From Yponomeuta sedellus (Eukaryota > Arthropoda > Insecta > Lepidoptera > Yponomeutidae): a stretch of DNA of 64,000 nt. The translations under genes and the position numbers were made by a program. Location of the stretch: the NCBI GenBank assembly GCA_934045075.1, contig OW203734.1, positions 18,147,680 through 18,211,679 on the forward strand, given 5' to 3'. Position 1 is the first letter of the stretch. Every line of letters starts with the position of its first letter. Below the pieces are notes generated by a model. That model searched no databases, was not told the DNA's origin, and saw nothing but the letters and a program-made list of their open reading frames with translations. Below, in pieces: positions 9,545-18,899 of this stretch.

Positions 9545-10906
9545 CTACTGCTCCGGTAAAATCAACTCCACTATGATGGACGGTGTCGTTCTGGCACTTG
9601 GTAGGCTACCCATCAGCTGTTGGGTGTTGTTGTTTCTGTAGCGGCAGCATTTCACGCATTGTCTGATATGTTTTTTAATGTTATTGTTTCCGCCGACAAT
9701 CCAGTAACGTTGCCTTAGTGTCGCCAAAGTTAATCGCGCTCCTCCATGCAGTGTTGTTAAATGTGCTTCTCGGATCAACAACTCTGTAAGTCTGCCGGTC
9801 TGGGGTACAATAATAGGGTGTTTAGCATCATGTGGCAACCAAGAGTTCTGAAGACGCCCCCCCACTCGCAGCATTTCATTGTCATCGACGAACGGGTGTA
9901 GCTTCAATAACGAACAGCTGTTCGTGACCTTACCCTTGTGTTGTAAGTCGCGTATCTCTTGTTTATAGAGTTCATTTTGTACTTGTTTTATTATCACTGA
10001 ACGGGCCGCTCTCATTTCAGCTAGCGTCAGGTGTTTGGCGCGCTCAGCGTGGACTCGTCGCTCGCGTGCCATTGTTATGAAACGTGATACCCATGCTACT
10101 ACTCGGACCGCCTTTGACATAGAGTCGTGTTTTTCTAAGATCTCGCTCACAATGTTTTGTTCTTTTTTTGTAGGTATCGTGGCTGAATATAACTTAACAT
10201 CCACATCTGTTGCAATCTCGGGGATGCTTTTGCTGGTGAGTTCCGGTGGAATGTTCATGTTTTGTAGCCGTTCTGGTCCCTTCCACCAAAGAGAAAAGTG
10301 TTGCAATTGTGACGGCAGTAGTCCGCGTGAGGCGCAATCAGCTGGATTTTCCTCAGATTTCACGTAATGCCAATTTTCTGCTGGAACTATTTTCTTGATG
10401 TTCTTCACTCTGTTGGCAACGTAAGATTTCCAACGACCTTCATCTCCTTTCAGCCATCCAAGGACTACCATGGAATCTGTCCAAGCTGTCACTTTAACCT
10501 CGGGATTGTTTAGGTACTGTTTCACCTTATCAATCAGTTTAGCCAATAACTGCGCGCCACATAACTCTAGCCTGGGCAATGTTTGTACTTGTTGTAAGGG
10601 CGCGACTTTTGTTTTTGCGGCGGCTATATTGATTTTGTATTCACCATTTGTGTCACGCACCGCGCTATACACCACACACGCGTACGCCTTTTCCGATGCA
10701 TCACAGTAGGCATGCAACTCGATTTCGAGTTTCTTGTTATCGCAGCCCAACCAGCGCTTTATTCTGAAGGGCTGCATTTTTGTTAATTCTGCCCGAAGTA
10801 AATACCACTCCTTTTGGATGTCTTCCGGGACTTCATCTTCCCATTCCAGTTTATATTTCCAAACCTTCTGGAAAAGGATTTTTGTTTTCACTGTGATGGG
10901 TGCCAA
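9545..10906 (-). pseudogene. BEL/Pao RNase H and integrase N-terminal zinc domain
   Basis: Continues the RT frame after the TAG, starting at non-ATG LAPITVKTK. It contains the Pao connection, then RNase H (YCDASEKAYA, LPRLELCGAQL, TDSMVVLGWL, SEENPADCASRG). The integrase zinc finger follows, with spaced H-H-C-C (HLTTLHGG and CVKCCRYR). The frame ends at TAG 9545-9547. The integrase core resumes in another frame from about 9570, so a small indel lies near 9570-9590. The first catalytic aspartate of the integrase (motif GVDFTG) falls in that junction. Confidence 0.8.
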
Positions 10907-11243
10907 CTACCCTAAGGGGTCGAACAGTGTTGAGATTTCGCTGAGAATTTGCCTTTTAGTGAACTGCCTTGTTGTTGATGGTTTGAGTACTGGCGTAAAG
11001 ACAAATTCGTCGCTTTTCGGATTCCAGCTCAGTCCCAAGGCCTTTGATGTTGTTGATTCAGTAAATTCAAAGTTTTGCGGGTTCCGCATCTCCTCAGGAA
11101 GGTCTTCCACTAAGCTCCGCTCATTGCTGGCCCACTTTCTAAGATTCAGTCCCCCAGATTTCATGAGTTGAATTAGTTGGTCTCTTGTTTGTTTTGTTTC
11201 TGCTATAGTGTTTCCTCCAAAAATAGCATCGTCCATGAAAAAT
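10907..11243 (-). pseudogene. BEL/Pao reverse transcriptase remnant
   Basis: Starts just after the primer site. The first recognisable motif is FFMDDAIFGG, the catalytic Y-x-DD box region of Pao-type RT. It continues through the thumb with LNLRKWASN and ends at FDPLG followed by TAG (10907-10909). Related elements have tryptophan at that point, so TGG to TAG is the likely change. The next frame continues in phase. Everything N-terminal (gag, aspartic protease, RT fingers) is deleted. Confidence 0.8.
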
Positions 11244-11264
11244 CGAATCCGGCTCGAAGGACCA
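11244..11264 (-). promoter_or_regulatory. Primer binding site, tRNA-Tyr
   Basis: The plus strand reads CGAATCCGGCTCGAAGGACC plus A. This is the 3' end of insect tRNA-Tyr (acceptor strand TCGAAGG, discriminator A, then CCA). It lies 3 nt inside the 5' LTR, the normal place for minus-strand priming. The match of ~21 nt including CCA is longer than the usual 18. Confidence 0.85.
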
Positions 11265-11267
11265 TTA

Positions 11268-11565
11268 TGTAGGGGCTAGTAGCTTTAGTTACTCCAAACT
11301 CCTACAGTAAGTGTTGATGTTGATGTTAACTGACTGGTACTCGTTGTTATAGTTGTTGAGGGTTGTTTGAACCAATCAAAAATGTTATTTAAATCTTCAC
11401 TGTTTATTGTTGAATGTTAATGTTGGTTATATGCGAGCTAAATTGTAACTAAACTTAAAAACTAATGTATCGCAAAAGTAAACTGCGCCGTCCGCTTATT
11501 TCCTGCTACTACTTGCGCAATTTACTTCGTGCGTCAATGTACTGTCAGTAGTTGCTGACCGTACA
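11268..11565 (-). repeat. 5' LTR of the env-bearing BEL/Pao element
   Basis: Identical partner of 6197-6494. The ACTTA duplication follows at 11566-11570. Transcription would run leftward from it. No clear TATA box is seen. Confidence 0.92.
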
Positions 11566-11570
11566 ACTTA

Positions 11571-13220
11571 CTTTGAATTTCACCGACACAACAAGACAAG
11601 TATTTTTACGTTGGCTACTTTGACTCCCTTCGACATAACAAGAATACTGACGTCTATCAAAACTAGTGCTACGGGAAATGACTCGATTGAAATTAACATG
11701 ATACTGCTGACGCTACCCAGGACTCTGACAGTCTTGACTGCTATTGTTAATAGGAGTCTAAAGACAAGTATTTTTCCGACCGACTGGAAGACAGCGAAAG
11801 TTACTCCGATCCCCAAGAAACCTCACCCAGTGCACATCTCTGATCTTCGTCCTATTAATATCCTTACTTGTATATCCAAGATACTCGAGAGGGCGGTGTG
11901 TGATCAGCTATCAGGTACCTGGAAGAGAATAGCCTACTACCGGATTCACAGTCAGGGTTCCGAAAGGGTCGTGGTACGGCCACTGCTCTGCTGGACGTTG
12001 TGGACAATGTGTTAACGGAACTCGACAGGGGAAACAGTACCATTTTGGTTCTTCTGGATTTCTCCAGGGCCTTCGACTGTTTGAATACCGTCCTCTTGTT
12101 ATCGAAAATGTCGTATTATGGATTTGATAATGCTGCGGTTCGGTGGTTCGATAGCTACTTGTCGGGCCGAGCGCAAATTGTGGCTTTGCAAAGGAGTAAC
12201 GGCACAATGCAGTTTTCTACAACGAAGCAGTTAAGTAGAGGCGTACCGCAGAGTTCCATACTGGGACCCTTGTTGTTCATTCTGTACAGTGCAGATATCG
12301 TTGGGGAGATCAGGAACAGTAGGTGTCATCTATATGCCGACGATACACAACTGTACTTGCCTACCTTGCCGTCAGATGCAGCTATAGCGGCTGATTTGAT
12401 CAACAGCGATCTAGACCGCATTGCGTCTTGGTCTGACAGGAGCTGTCTGGTACTGAACCCTAGCAAGTCCAAGTATATGGTGCTTGGTACTAAAAATCAA
12501 ATCCATAATACGATGCAAGCTCTAACTGCCAAGAATATAGCTATCATGGGTAAACCAATAGAAAGAGTGGTAGAAGTAAAAAAATTGGGCGTAGTTATGG
12601 ACGGAGAACTACGTTTTGAAAATCACATTAGAAATGTAGTCAGCAACCGCTTCTATCGCTTGAAGATTCTATATAATATTCGCGATTACCTCAGCACTGA
12701 TTTGCGTGTCAGGCTGAGTGAATCATTAATATTGTCTAGACTAAACTATTGTGATGTTGTTTATGGTGGTTGTATACTTGGCCGGACAAAGAGACTAATA
12801 CAACGAGTGCAAAACGCATGCGCTCGATTTTGTTTTAAAGTCCCACCTAGGTCCCATATCACTCCGTACTTGAATGCTGCAAAACTCCTCAACATGGAGG
12901 CTCGCCGTCGGCTCCACCTTGCTACGATGCTGTTCGGCGTAGTACGTAATAAAACTCCCTCGTACCTTTCTAAAAAGCTCGAGTGGTCATCTCGCCAGCG
13001 TTACGTCCATAAAGATAAAATCCTTGTACCTGCGCATAGAACAATGACTTTTCGTGGCAGTTTCAGGTATGCGGCATCCAAGTGCTGGAATGATATTCCT
13101 CCCCCAGTCCGTGAAGCTTCTATTAGGTATGCTTTTGGGCGCAAGCTCAGGGTATATTTGCTTGAACAGCAGAGACAATCCCATCCTCTCCAGACTTCTC
13201 GCCGCTTCCGACGTGACTAG
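11571..13220 (+). pseudogene. CR1-like LINE reverse transcriptase (ORF2 C-terminal portion)
   Basis: It would copy element RNA into DNA at a nicked target. The N-terminal RT part reads in one frame to about 11912 (DWKTAKVTPIPKK, SDLRPINIL). One base then appears to be missing, and the frame moves to the one used by 12000-13220. That second stretch holds the palm motifs: LLDFSRAFDCLN, SRGVPQSSILGPLLF and the catalytic YADDTQLY. A thumb-like region and a basic C-terminus follow, ending with a stop at 13218-13220. No endonuclease domain is present. The first ~50 codons of the surviving piece lie on the far side of the BEL insertion (6045-6196). Confidence 0.8.
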
Positions 13221-13640
13221 TGATCGCGTCATTACTCTGACTTATAACCTTCGTAACGCAGTTACTATTATTATGTAAATTCTATTTATGTATGTATGTA
13301 ATTAGTCATAGTTTTTTTAATCCCGGTAATTGTATGTATATGTTTTTATATAAAAAAAATTTATTCTTATATCTATGTAATCTATGTAAATATATTTCTA
13401 TTATCGGTGTATGTACTCGTTCTTTTTATTTTTTTACTTAAAAATGTGCCGTGCGTGGAACCCTCATGGGACAGGCGCTGACTGAAAATCAGTGCTGGGG
13501 AATAATACCCTCGGCAGTATGCTGAGTCAGCTGCCTATTACAGCAGCAGAGACACACCGTGACCATTGTTTGTAAATGTTTTTTTAATTACTTTGTTTTG
13601 TGATGTCTCATAACTGTTGCTGTAATAAATGTGTTTTTCT

Positions 13641-14115
13641 TTCTTTACACATTTTTGTAATCACAATACGATGAGAAACGTCTTCTTAGCAGTAACTAAA
13701 ACATCGATCTATCTCGGGTCATTGGCCGTCACAAAGCCATGAATATAGTATTCCCAACCTGGAATGGGCCAGTAAACATAACATGCATAAGCGACTTTAC
13801 GCTAAGTACGTACGCGGCAGCCGCCGTAAGAATACGAAGTGTGTACGTGAGACGCAAACGGGATAAGTTTAAAAGCGTTCACAATTTTGCACCCTTTTCT
13901 TTTATTCCTTGAGGTGGGTTTTCAGGGGGTGTATTGACAAGCGAACGTGTTTTCAGACGACTGGGTAGCTAATACTAATGTTCTATGACCTTTTAGGCGA
14001 CAATATAAGCCGTACAAGTCACTATTTATGTGTACTCGGGTGGTCTAAAATAGTTGGTACTGTTAGTATGATTTTTTTATTATAATAGACAATCAATTAA
14101 ATTATTTAAAGGTTT
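13641..14115. other. Spacer, nothing recognised
   Basis: No ORF, RNA gene boxes or repeated block seen. It follows the LINE 3' end; a target duplication for the LINE was not found. Confidence 0.5.
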
Positions 14116-14366
14116 TCTTCTTCTTTAGGCTATTTTAGTCCACTGCTGGACATAGCCCTGCCCTATTGAGCGACATAGCGCAAGGTTGTGCCATCATTAA
14201 GGGGTAATGCCCATAATCCCCATGCTGGGGATTATATCCATAATCTCCACCAAACTGCGATCCCAACCCACATGGGGTTGGGATCGCAGTTTGGTGGAAT
14301 AATTGTGCTGCAGGGGGCGCTGCTGCCCACCCCCCGATTTGTATCCCTTAGTCGCCTTTTACGACA
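14116..14366 (-). mobile_element. Repeat A with internal perfect hairpin
   Basis: Minus-strand near-full copy (TTTAGTCCACTGCTGGACAT at one end, TTAGTCGCCTTTTACGAC at the other). 14246-14298 is a perfect palindrome with ~24-bp arms and a short ACAT-like loop; the equivalent region in other copies is not palindromic. Confidence 0.7.
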
Positions 14367-14539
14367 TATTTATATTTTTTGAATCGATCCAATTTAATTT
14401 TGATTCGATTTTGTGCTGAAATTCAAAAGAGGTAGAAAGTATCGCTATTCTGTTTGTTTTTTTCATGTCAATTATTTCATTTCGTTGAAATTTTCTTGTT
14501 TGTTTGATATTATTAATACAGCCAGAACATTGAACCCAC

Positions 14540-14735
14540 TTACATACATTTGATCCAAATTATTTACAACAACAGTACAGCTGATACAAAATTCCAGACG
14601 CCTGGTCCATCTTTTCATGTCGAAAAAAGGGTGAAACAGGGTGATCCTACATTGGAAGTGATATTCAAGACATTGTCGGATCCATGGGCTACTAAAGACA
14701 TTGATGTTGTTGGCAGCAAAAGGAATAGCTAGTTC
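14540..14735 (+). pseudogene. RTE-like LINE reverse transcriptase fragment
   Basis: A frame of ~60 codons reads through FHVEKRVKQGDP, the RT motif that precedes the palm aspartates in RTE/BovB-type elements (usual form ERGVRQGDP). The flanking motifs are lost and the fragment ends at TAG. Only this block is recognisable, so both boundaries are approximate. Confidence 0.6.
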
Positions 14736-14783
14736 CTAACAGTTTGTTGACGTCTTCGATTTCACCTTAAATACTTAAATAAA

Positions 14784-15402
14784 AATAGTGTAATCATGTG
14801 GGTACAGTGATATCGTTCCGATGTTAAACCTAACTGCAAAGTAGGTAGTCGGGGCTGTAAGTAATGCAATTTGCTTAAGTCAGATGTCGCTGCCTGTACG
14901 TAATACAGAGAATATTGTCAAGAGGTTCGAAATTTCACTGATGCCGTGAGTCGCCCATTGGCTCAATTGGTAGAGCGCTGGTACGGATAGCCGGGTTCGA
15001 ATCCCGGCATGGGTGAAATTTTTAGCCTCTAAATAGGTTTTTAAATACATCTGCCAATTGCGTTATTGTCATGACTGTGTACATAAAACATTGAGCTATA
15101 TATTTCTGTTTATATCTACGTAGTTTTTTTTATATTTTAGTTTATGTAGTTTATTTATTCCTTTCATAGTTAGGTAGGTTATTCAATATTTATGTATATT
15201 TTGTACACAATAGACCCACTCATTACTGCTTCTCCGACTCTTTAAGGCTTGCTGGAAGAAACCTCTTTCAGAGATAAGCTCGCCTTTGTAGATGTTATTT
15301 CTTATGTAATGTCCTGTTAAATGTTTCGTGTGCTGTAAGTATACTAATAATGATTAATAGGTTTTTAAAATTGTCCTTAGCACGGGTTAGTGCATTAAAA
15401 AG
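14784..15402 (+). mobile_element. SINE-C, split by LINE-D
   Basis: Left part 14784-15045 and right part 15370-15402. A perfect 14-bp duplication AATAGGTTTTTAAA at 15032-15045 and 15356-15369 bounds the insertion. The left part includes the ~160-bp leader, box A (TGGCTCAATTGGTAGAGCGC) and box B (GGGTTCGAATCCC). The right part is the 3' tail TTAGCACGGGTTAGTGCATT. The anticodon-arm side is shortened in this copy. Confidence 0.8.
15046..15355 (+). mobile_element. LINE-D 3' end inserted in SINE-C
   Basis: A 310-bp insertion whose 3' half matches the LINE-D block (GCTGGAAGAAACCTCTTTCA at ~15249). It has no coding capacity, so it is a strongly 5'-truncated copy. The 14-bp target duplication shows it arrived by target-primed reverse transcription. 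Confidence 0.75.
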
Positions 15403-15708
15403 ATTATAATCATGTGGGTACAGCGATATCTTTCCGATGTAAAATGCTATCTGCAAAGTAGGTACTCGGGGCTGCAAGTGATGCAAATTACTTCAGCCAG
15501 ATGTCGCTGCCTGTAGGTAATACAGAGAATATTGTAAAGAGGTTCGAAATTTCACTGATGCCGGTGAGTCGCCCATTAGCTCAGTTGGAAAGAGCGCTGG
15601 CTCGGACAGCCAGAGGTCGCGGGTTCGAATCCCGGCATGGGTGGATTTTTTAGCCTCTAAATAGGTTTTGAAAATTGTCCTTAGCACGGGTTAGTGCATT
15701 AAAAAGAA
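15403..15708 (+). mobile_element. SINE-C, complete copy
   Basis: Best-preserved copy, directly abutting the tail of the previous one. It has a leader of ~165 bp, then a 73-nt tRNA-like unit at 15572-15645: D-arm GCTCAGTTGGAAAGAGC, anticodon stem CTGGC/GCCAG, T-arm CGGGTTCGAATCCCG, and pairing acceptor ends GCCCAT and ATGGGT. A ~60-bp tail ends in TTAGTGCATTAAAAAG. The tRNA-like unit lies in the middle rather than at the 5' end. It is not a functional tRNA gene. Confidence 0.82.
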
Positions 15709-16166
15709 TTAATAATAAAACAATTGTTACTATTGCTAGCGGAAGAAAGAATGCCGCCAATTGTCCAGTTACTGGAGTAGTCCAACATTCGTGTACAAAA
15801 CAGTTGACTTTAAGAGTGTTGTCTAAACACGAAGCTTAGAACCTGACGCTCGCCCGTGAATAAGCGACTAAAATATTTGTATGAAGTCACTTCGCATTAA
15901 GGCACAACGCACCATTAGCCAGCTCGTTCACTCTTACACGAGTTGACGTCACTTTTTCGTAACCATTGTTGCGTTGATGAGGGAAATAAAGCGTTCCGAC
16001 TGGTTATAATGCACAGGAAAAATTGGCGGTTGCCTCTTCATAAAGACCAATTTACATAAAGCATGACTGTATTTATTTATAAATCTGTCCTGGGGTAGGC
16101 TGGAATTCACATTAGTTCAAGGGATGAATGATTACTCATTATTGTGCAATAGTCGCTCGCTAGAAT
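15709..16166. other. Spacer, nothing recognised
   Basis: Moderately balanced base composition. No long ORF and no repeat partner in the window. Confidence 0.45.
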
Positions 16167-16523
16167 CGCTCGTAGCCCCAGTTGCCTGAGTGATCTTAAA
16201 CGATCACGAAGGTTAAGCAACACAGGGCGCGTTCACTGCATGGATGTGCAAACCGTCTATGATAAACGCTAGTGGAATTTTTTCCAAGTGGTGCCATTCG
16301 CAACGCACGTTAAGCAGTTGGTGCCAGCTGCCGTCGATAGATGCCAGTCGTTAAGTCAAGTCAGAGACCTTTAGGTGGCTTGAAAACTTCTGACAATAAG
16401 ACCAGCTACTTGTCTCTTGCAAGACTCCACCAATCCGGTCTTGGCCTTCATTGTGGAGTATGGCCTATACCTTCTTCAGGGCAGAGACTCGTGCCCCTCA
16501 GTTAGGATATAATGGGTTGATAA
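16167..16523 (+). mobile_element. SINE-5S, divergent subfamily
   Basis: It carries the clearest 5S-like block: CGATCACGAAGGTTAAGCAA at 16201, then CAGGGCGCG, then TGCATGGATG. The 3' part has the usual TTATTGTCAGAAG-like and CTCCACCAATCCGG segments. The inverted copy at 60835-61178 shares its diagnostic differences (GATCGTTTAAGATTACTCAG). Confidence 0.75.
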
Positions 16524-16569
16524 TCAGTGCAATAGCTTTTTCTAAGGTTAACACGAGTACTAGACATAA

Positions 16570-16993
16570 TTAAAACTGTTTTAGTACGGATTTCACTCGT
16601 TTATTATATTTTTTTTACAATTTTCCGACGTTTCGGCACATTTACAGGTGCCGTGGTCTCGGATGACTGAGGTGGTAGGAGTCTTTTTGAAAGCAATAAC
16701 TGTTAGTTTACTACCCTTGGCAAGAATTACAAAAGTTCAATATGAAGTTACGTTCCAAAATAGGTATATCAATTATTTTATATAAAGTCAACAATATTGA
16801 TTATTAGTAATTGAAGTTAAAAATTAAATTTATAAACCAATTATTTTACATGAACTAAAAATATTGATTATTAATTGAAATTAAAATTAAATCTACAGTC
16901 ACACTTTTAGCAAGGGGGTCTCATGCACTTGAGCACTGGTTCCCATGCTGCCGGTATAATAAACGAGTGAAATCCGTACTAAAACAGTTTTAA
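16570..16993. mobile_element. Foldback element with 37-bp perfect inverted repeats and GACGTTTCGGCA motif
   Basis: 16570-16606 and 16957-16993 are perfect inverted repeats beginning TTAAAACTGTTTTAGTACGG. Inside is CCGACGTTTCGGCAC at ~16626. The homology with 37116-37286 continues ~35 bp to the left of the repeat (CTAAGGTTAACACGAG), so the true element may be longer than the palindrome. Both ends carry TTAA, but I cannot prove a TTAA duplication. Confidence 0.6.
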
Positions 16994-17394
16994 ATAGTGC
17001 AATAGTTGTTCAAGAAGTTCATTGATATGGTAGTCGCAAAGAAGAATAAAAAATAACCAATCCTGAGTAGTAAATATCAACATTTCGGTGGGTGTCTCTA
17101 AAAGTAGAATCAACCAGCATTTTACAGGTAAGCTCGTAACATCGTAGACCATCTTCGCATATCATTGTCTTGTATGACCTGTCTTACTTAAAAAAAAAAT
17201 TGATGCTCCTAAGGCCTAGGCGTCTAATTAAGCGCACGAAATCCTGAGCGATTCCAGCTTAACTGTCAAATTCCATACTAATTTGACAAAGATCAAAATT
17301 GAAAAAAAAAAAAGTGGTTGATCTCAATTCCATGCAGTTTAAGTCACAAATACAGTCAAATTAAAAATATGGTCTCCATTGATTCAAATCCGAT
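16994..17394. other. Spacer, nothing recognised
   Basis: AT-rich with two short A-runs. No coding or repeat signal seen. Confidence 0.45.
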
Positions 17395-17756
17395 GTGAAA
17401 ACGGCTCTACTGTACGGCTGCGAAATATGGATGATCACAAAGCGGTTTCACACAAGACCAAGATTTTGTCAACAACTGTCTGAGAAGCATCTTACGTAGA
17501 CGTTGGCCCAACACCATCCAAAATGCCGAACTGTGGCAGACCACAGAACAAAAACCCATAGCTCAACACATCAAGAACGCAAATACCCTATTGAAGAGCC
17601 GATCACCACGTTCTGAAGGTGGCTCTTTACTGGAAACTCGCCGGAGGCTCACGACGACCCGGAAAACTACCCCAGACGTAGAAGAGATCCATTCTCTCGA
17701 GAATGAAAGGGAGGGGAGTAACGTAGCTAGAGCTACCATCTCTAGCCATGAACAGG
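17395..17756 (+). pseudogene. RTE/BovB-like LINE reverse transcriptase C-terminus
   Basis: A broken frame reads KTALLYGCEIW, then FVNNCLRSILRRRWPNTI, ELWQTTEQKPI and a basic segment corresponding to the usual GHTLRK region. Stops and indels interrupt the last third. This is the region C-terminal to the RT palm in RTE-type elements. It is directly followed by a SINE-F body. Confidence 0.65.
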
Positions 17757-17910
17757 GAACCCCAGCTGGAGACAATAAAAAACTCCAGGTCTTGGATGTT
17801 TACATGTTTGTAATGTCATTGTTTCTGGTTCCCAGGACACAGGGTATCCTAGTGTGGGGCCAAAAGCAATGTATGTGCCTGTATGTAATTGTTATGTTCT
17901 GCTATATTAT
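17757..17910 (+). mobile_element. SINE-F body (tRNA-like head missing)
   Basis: It matches 35834-36020 from the end of box B onwards: CCAGGTCTTGGATGTTTACA, TTCTGGTTCCCAGGACACAG, CAATGTATGTGCCTGTATGT. Confidence 0.7.
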
Positions 17911-17916
17911 AAAGGG

Positions 17917-18168
17917 TGCTGTGTGGTGTCGGCCTAGAGAATAAAACCAACACAATTCTTCCCGCGGGTGTCGTAAAAGGCGACTAAGGGAAACAAACCG
18001 GGGGGGTGGGCAGCAGCGCCTCCTGCAGTACAATTCCACGGAACTGCGATTCCCAACCCACATGCCCAGCGTTGGGACTATGGGCATTACCCCTTATGAT
18101 AGCACAACGTGGCACTCATTAGGGGAGGGCTATGTCCAGCAGTGGACTAGTATAGCCTGACGACGATA
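17917..18168 (+). mobile_element. Repeat A, full-length
   Basis: Begins GTGTGGTGTCGGCCTAGAGA and ends GTATAGCCTGACGACGAT. It contains the conserved GGCGACTAAGGGAAAC and ATGGGCATTACCCC blocks. No ORF, no tRNA boxes. Confidence 0.75.
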
Positions 18169-18861
18169 AAGGGACCAAAAAAAGAAAAAGAAGGGTCTCT
18201 TGACCTCGTCTATTCAATGTTACAATTAGTAAATACATTTTTTTAACAATGTATAACTTATCAAAAATAAACATTTTCCTGCTTCTAAAGGATAAGGTGA
18301 CATGAAGCGGGAGAGGTACAAGGCAAATACACTTACGGAATTCCGAATAAGATGTGAAAACGAAATAGAATCGATTTTCAATAACGACATGTAAGGCAAT
18401 ATCAATCGGATGACATAAGCATGGCACATATAAACTGCCAAATTTAATCTGAACCTCATCTATAAGTCCAGTAACCTCTATTTGTATCTTAATACAGCAG
18501 GTTTTTGTATAAACGGTAGGGTAAGCTATGTCGGGTTGGTGGTTCCGCGACCCTTTTCGTATCGTTATGGATATCTGTCACATTCCAAGATATTGTTAAA
18601 ATGATATGAGTATTCAAAGATGGCAAGTTTCCTGGACAAGGTGTTATATCGGCACGTCTTTTGTTTTGGGTTATTTCTGCAGTTTTAGCTTCTTAATAGA
18701 ACAAAACAAAACGTTATACTGTAGACCATTGATCGCTTTCACCTTGAAGCTGCTGTTAGATAGTAGAAGCAAACAATAACGAAAGGAACGAATAATCTGC
18801 TAACCTGAAACATTATCGATATCAACCCTTGTATATCCCCACGGCTAGGGCTCGGGTCTCA
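18169..18861. other. Spacer ending in a SINE-5S stub
   Basis: 18169-18816 shows nothing recognisable beyond short AT-rich sequence. 18817-18861 is the last ~45 bp of a minus-strand SINE-5S (GATATCAACCCTTGTATATC), abutting DNA into which the gypsy element inserted. Confidence 0.5.
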
Positions 18862-18899
18862 AGCATTACAAAAATATCTTTGTACCAAACATAGCAACG

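Larger units (their letters stand above)
6197..11565 (-). mobile_element. BEL/Pao retrotransposon with envelope-like gene, internally deleted (Semotivirus-like)
   Basis: A 5369-bp minus-strand element with two 298-bp LTRs that I read as identical. It is flanked by ACTTA duplications inside a LINE ORF. Order on the minus strand: 5' LTR, tRNA-Tyr primer site, C-terminal RT remnant, RNase H, integrase, env-like gene, 3' LTR. Gag, protease and the RT fingers and palm up to the catalytic MDD are missing. The internal sequence jumps from the primer site to the RT remnant within ten bases. Pol has one TAG in place of an expected tryptophan (10907-10909) and a frameshift near 9570-9590. Env has two TAA codons. 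It cannot be autonomous as it stands. Confidence 0.9.
6045..13640 (+). mobile_element. 5'-truncated CR1-like LINE, interrupted by a BEL/Pao element
   Basis: Coding sequence runs from about 6045 to 6196, breaks at the 5-bp duplication ACTTA (6192-6196 and 11566-11570), and resumes in the same frame at 11571. After the RT ORF ends at 13220, the 3' UTR contains a small hairpin (GACTGAAAATCAGT) and an AATAAA at about 13625. The endonuclease is absent, so the copy was 5'-truncated on arrival. Clade assignment to CR1/Jockey-like elements rests on the RT motifs. Confidence 0.75.

Noticed and set aside
9459..10709. Plus-strand ORFs across the BEL pol region
   Set aside because: Shadows of the minus-strand pol frames, which have clear RNase H and integrase motifs.
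15572..15645. Possible tRNA gene (cloverleaf-like)
   Set aside because: It sits in the middle of a repeated ~300-bp element and the anticodon loop has C instead of U at position 33, so it is a SINE part.
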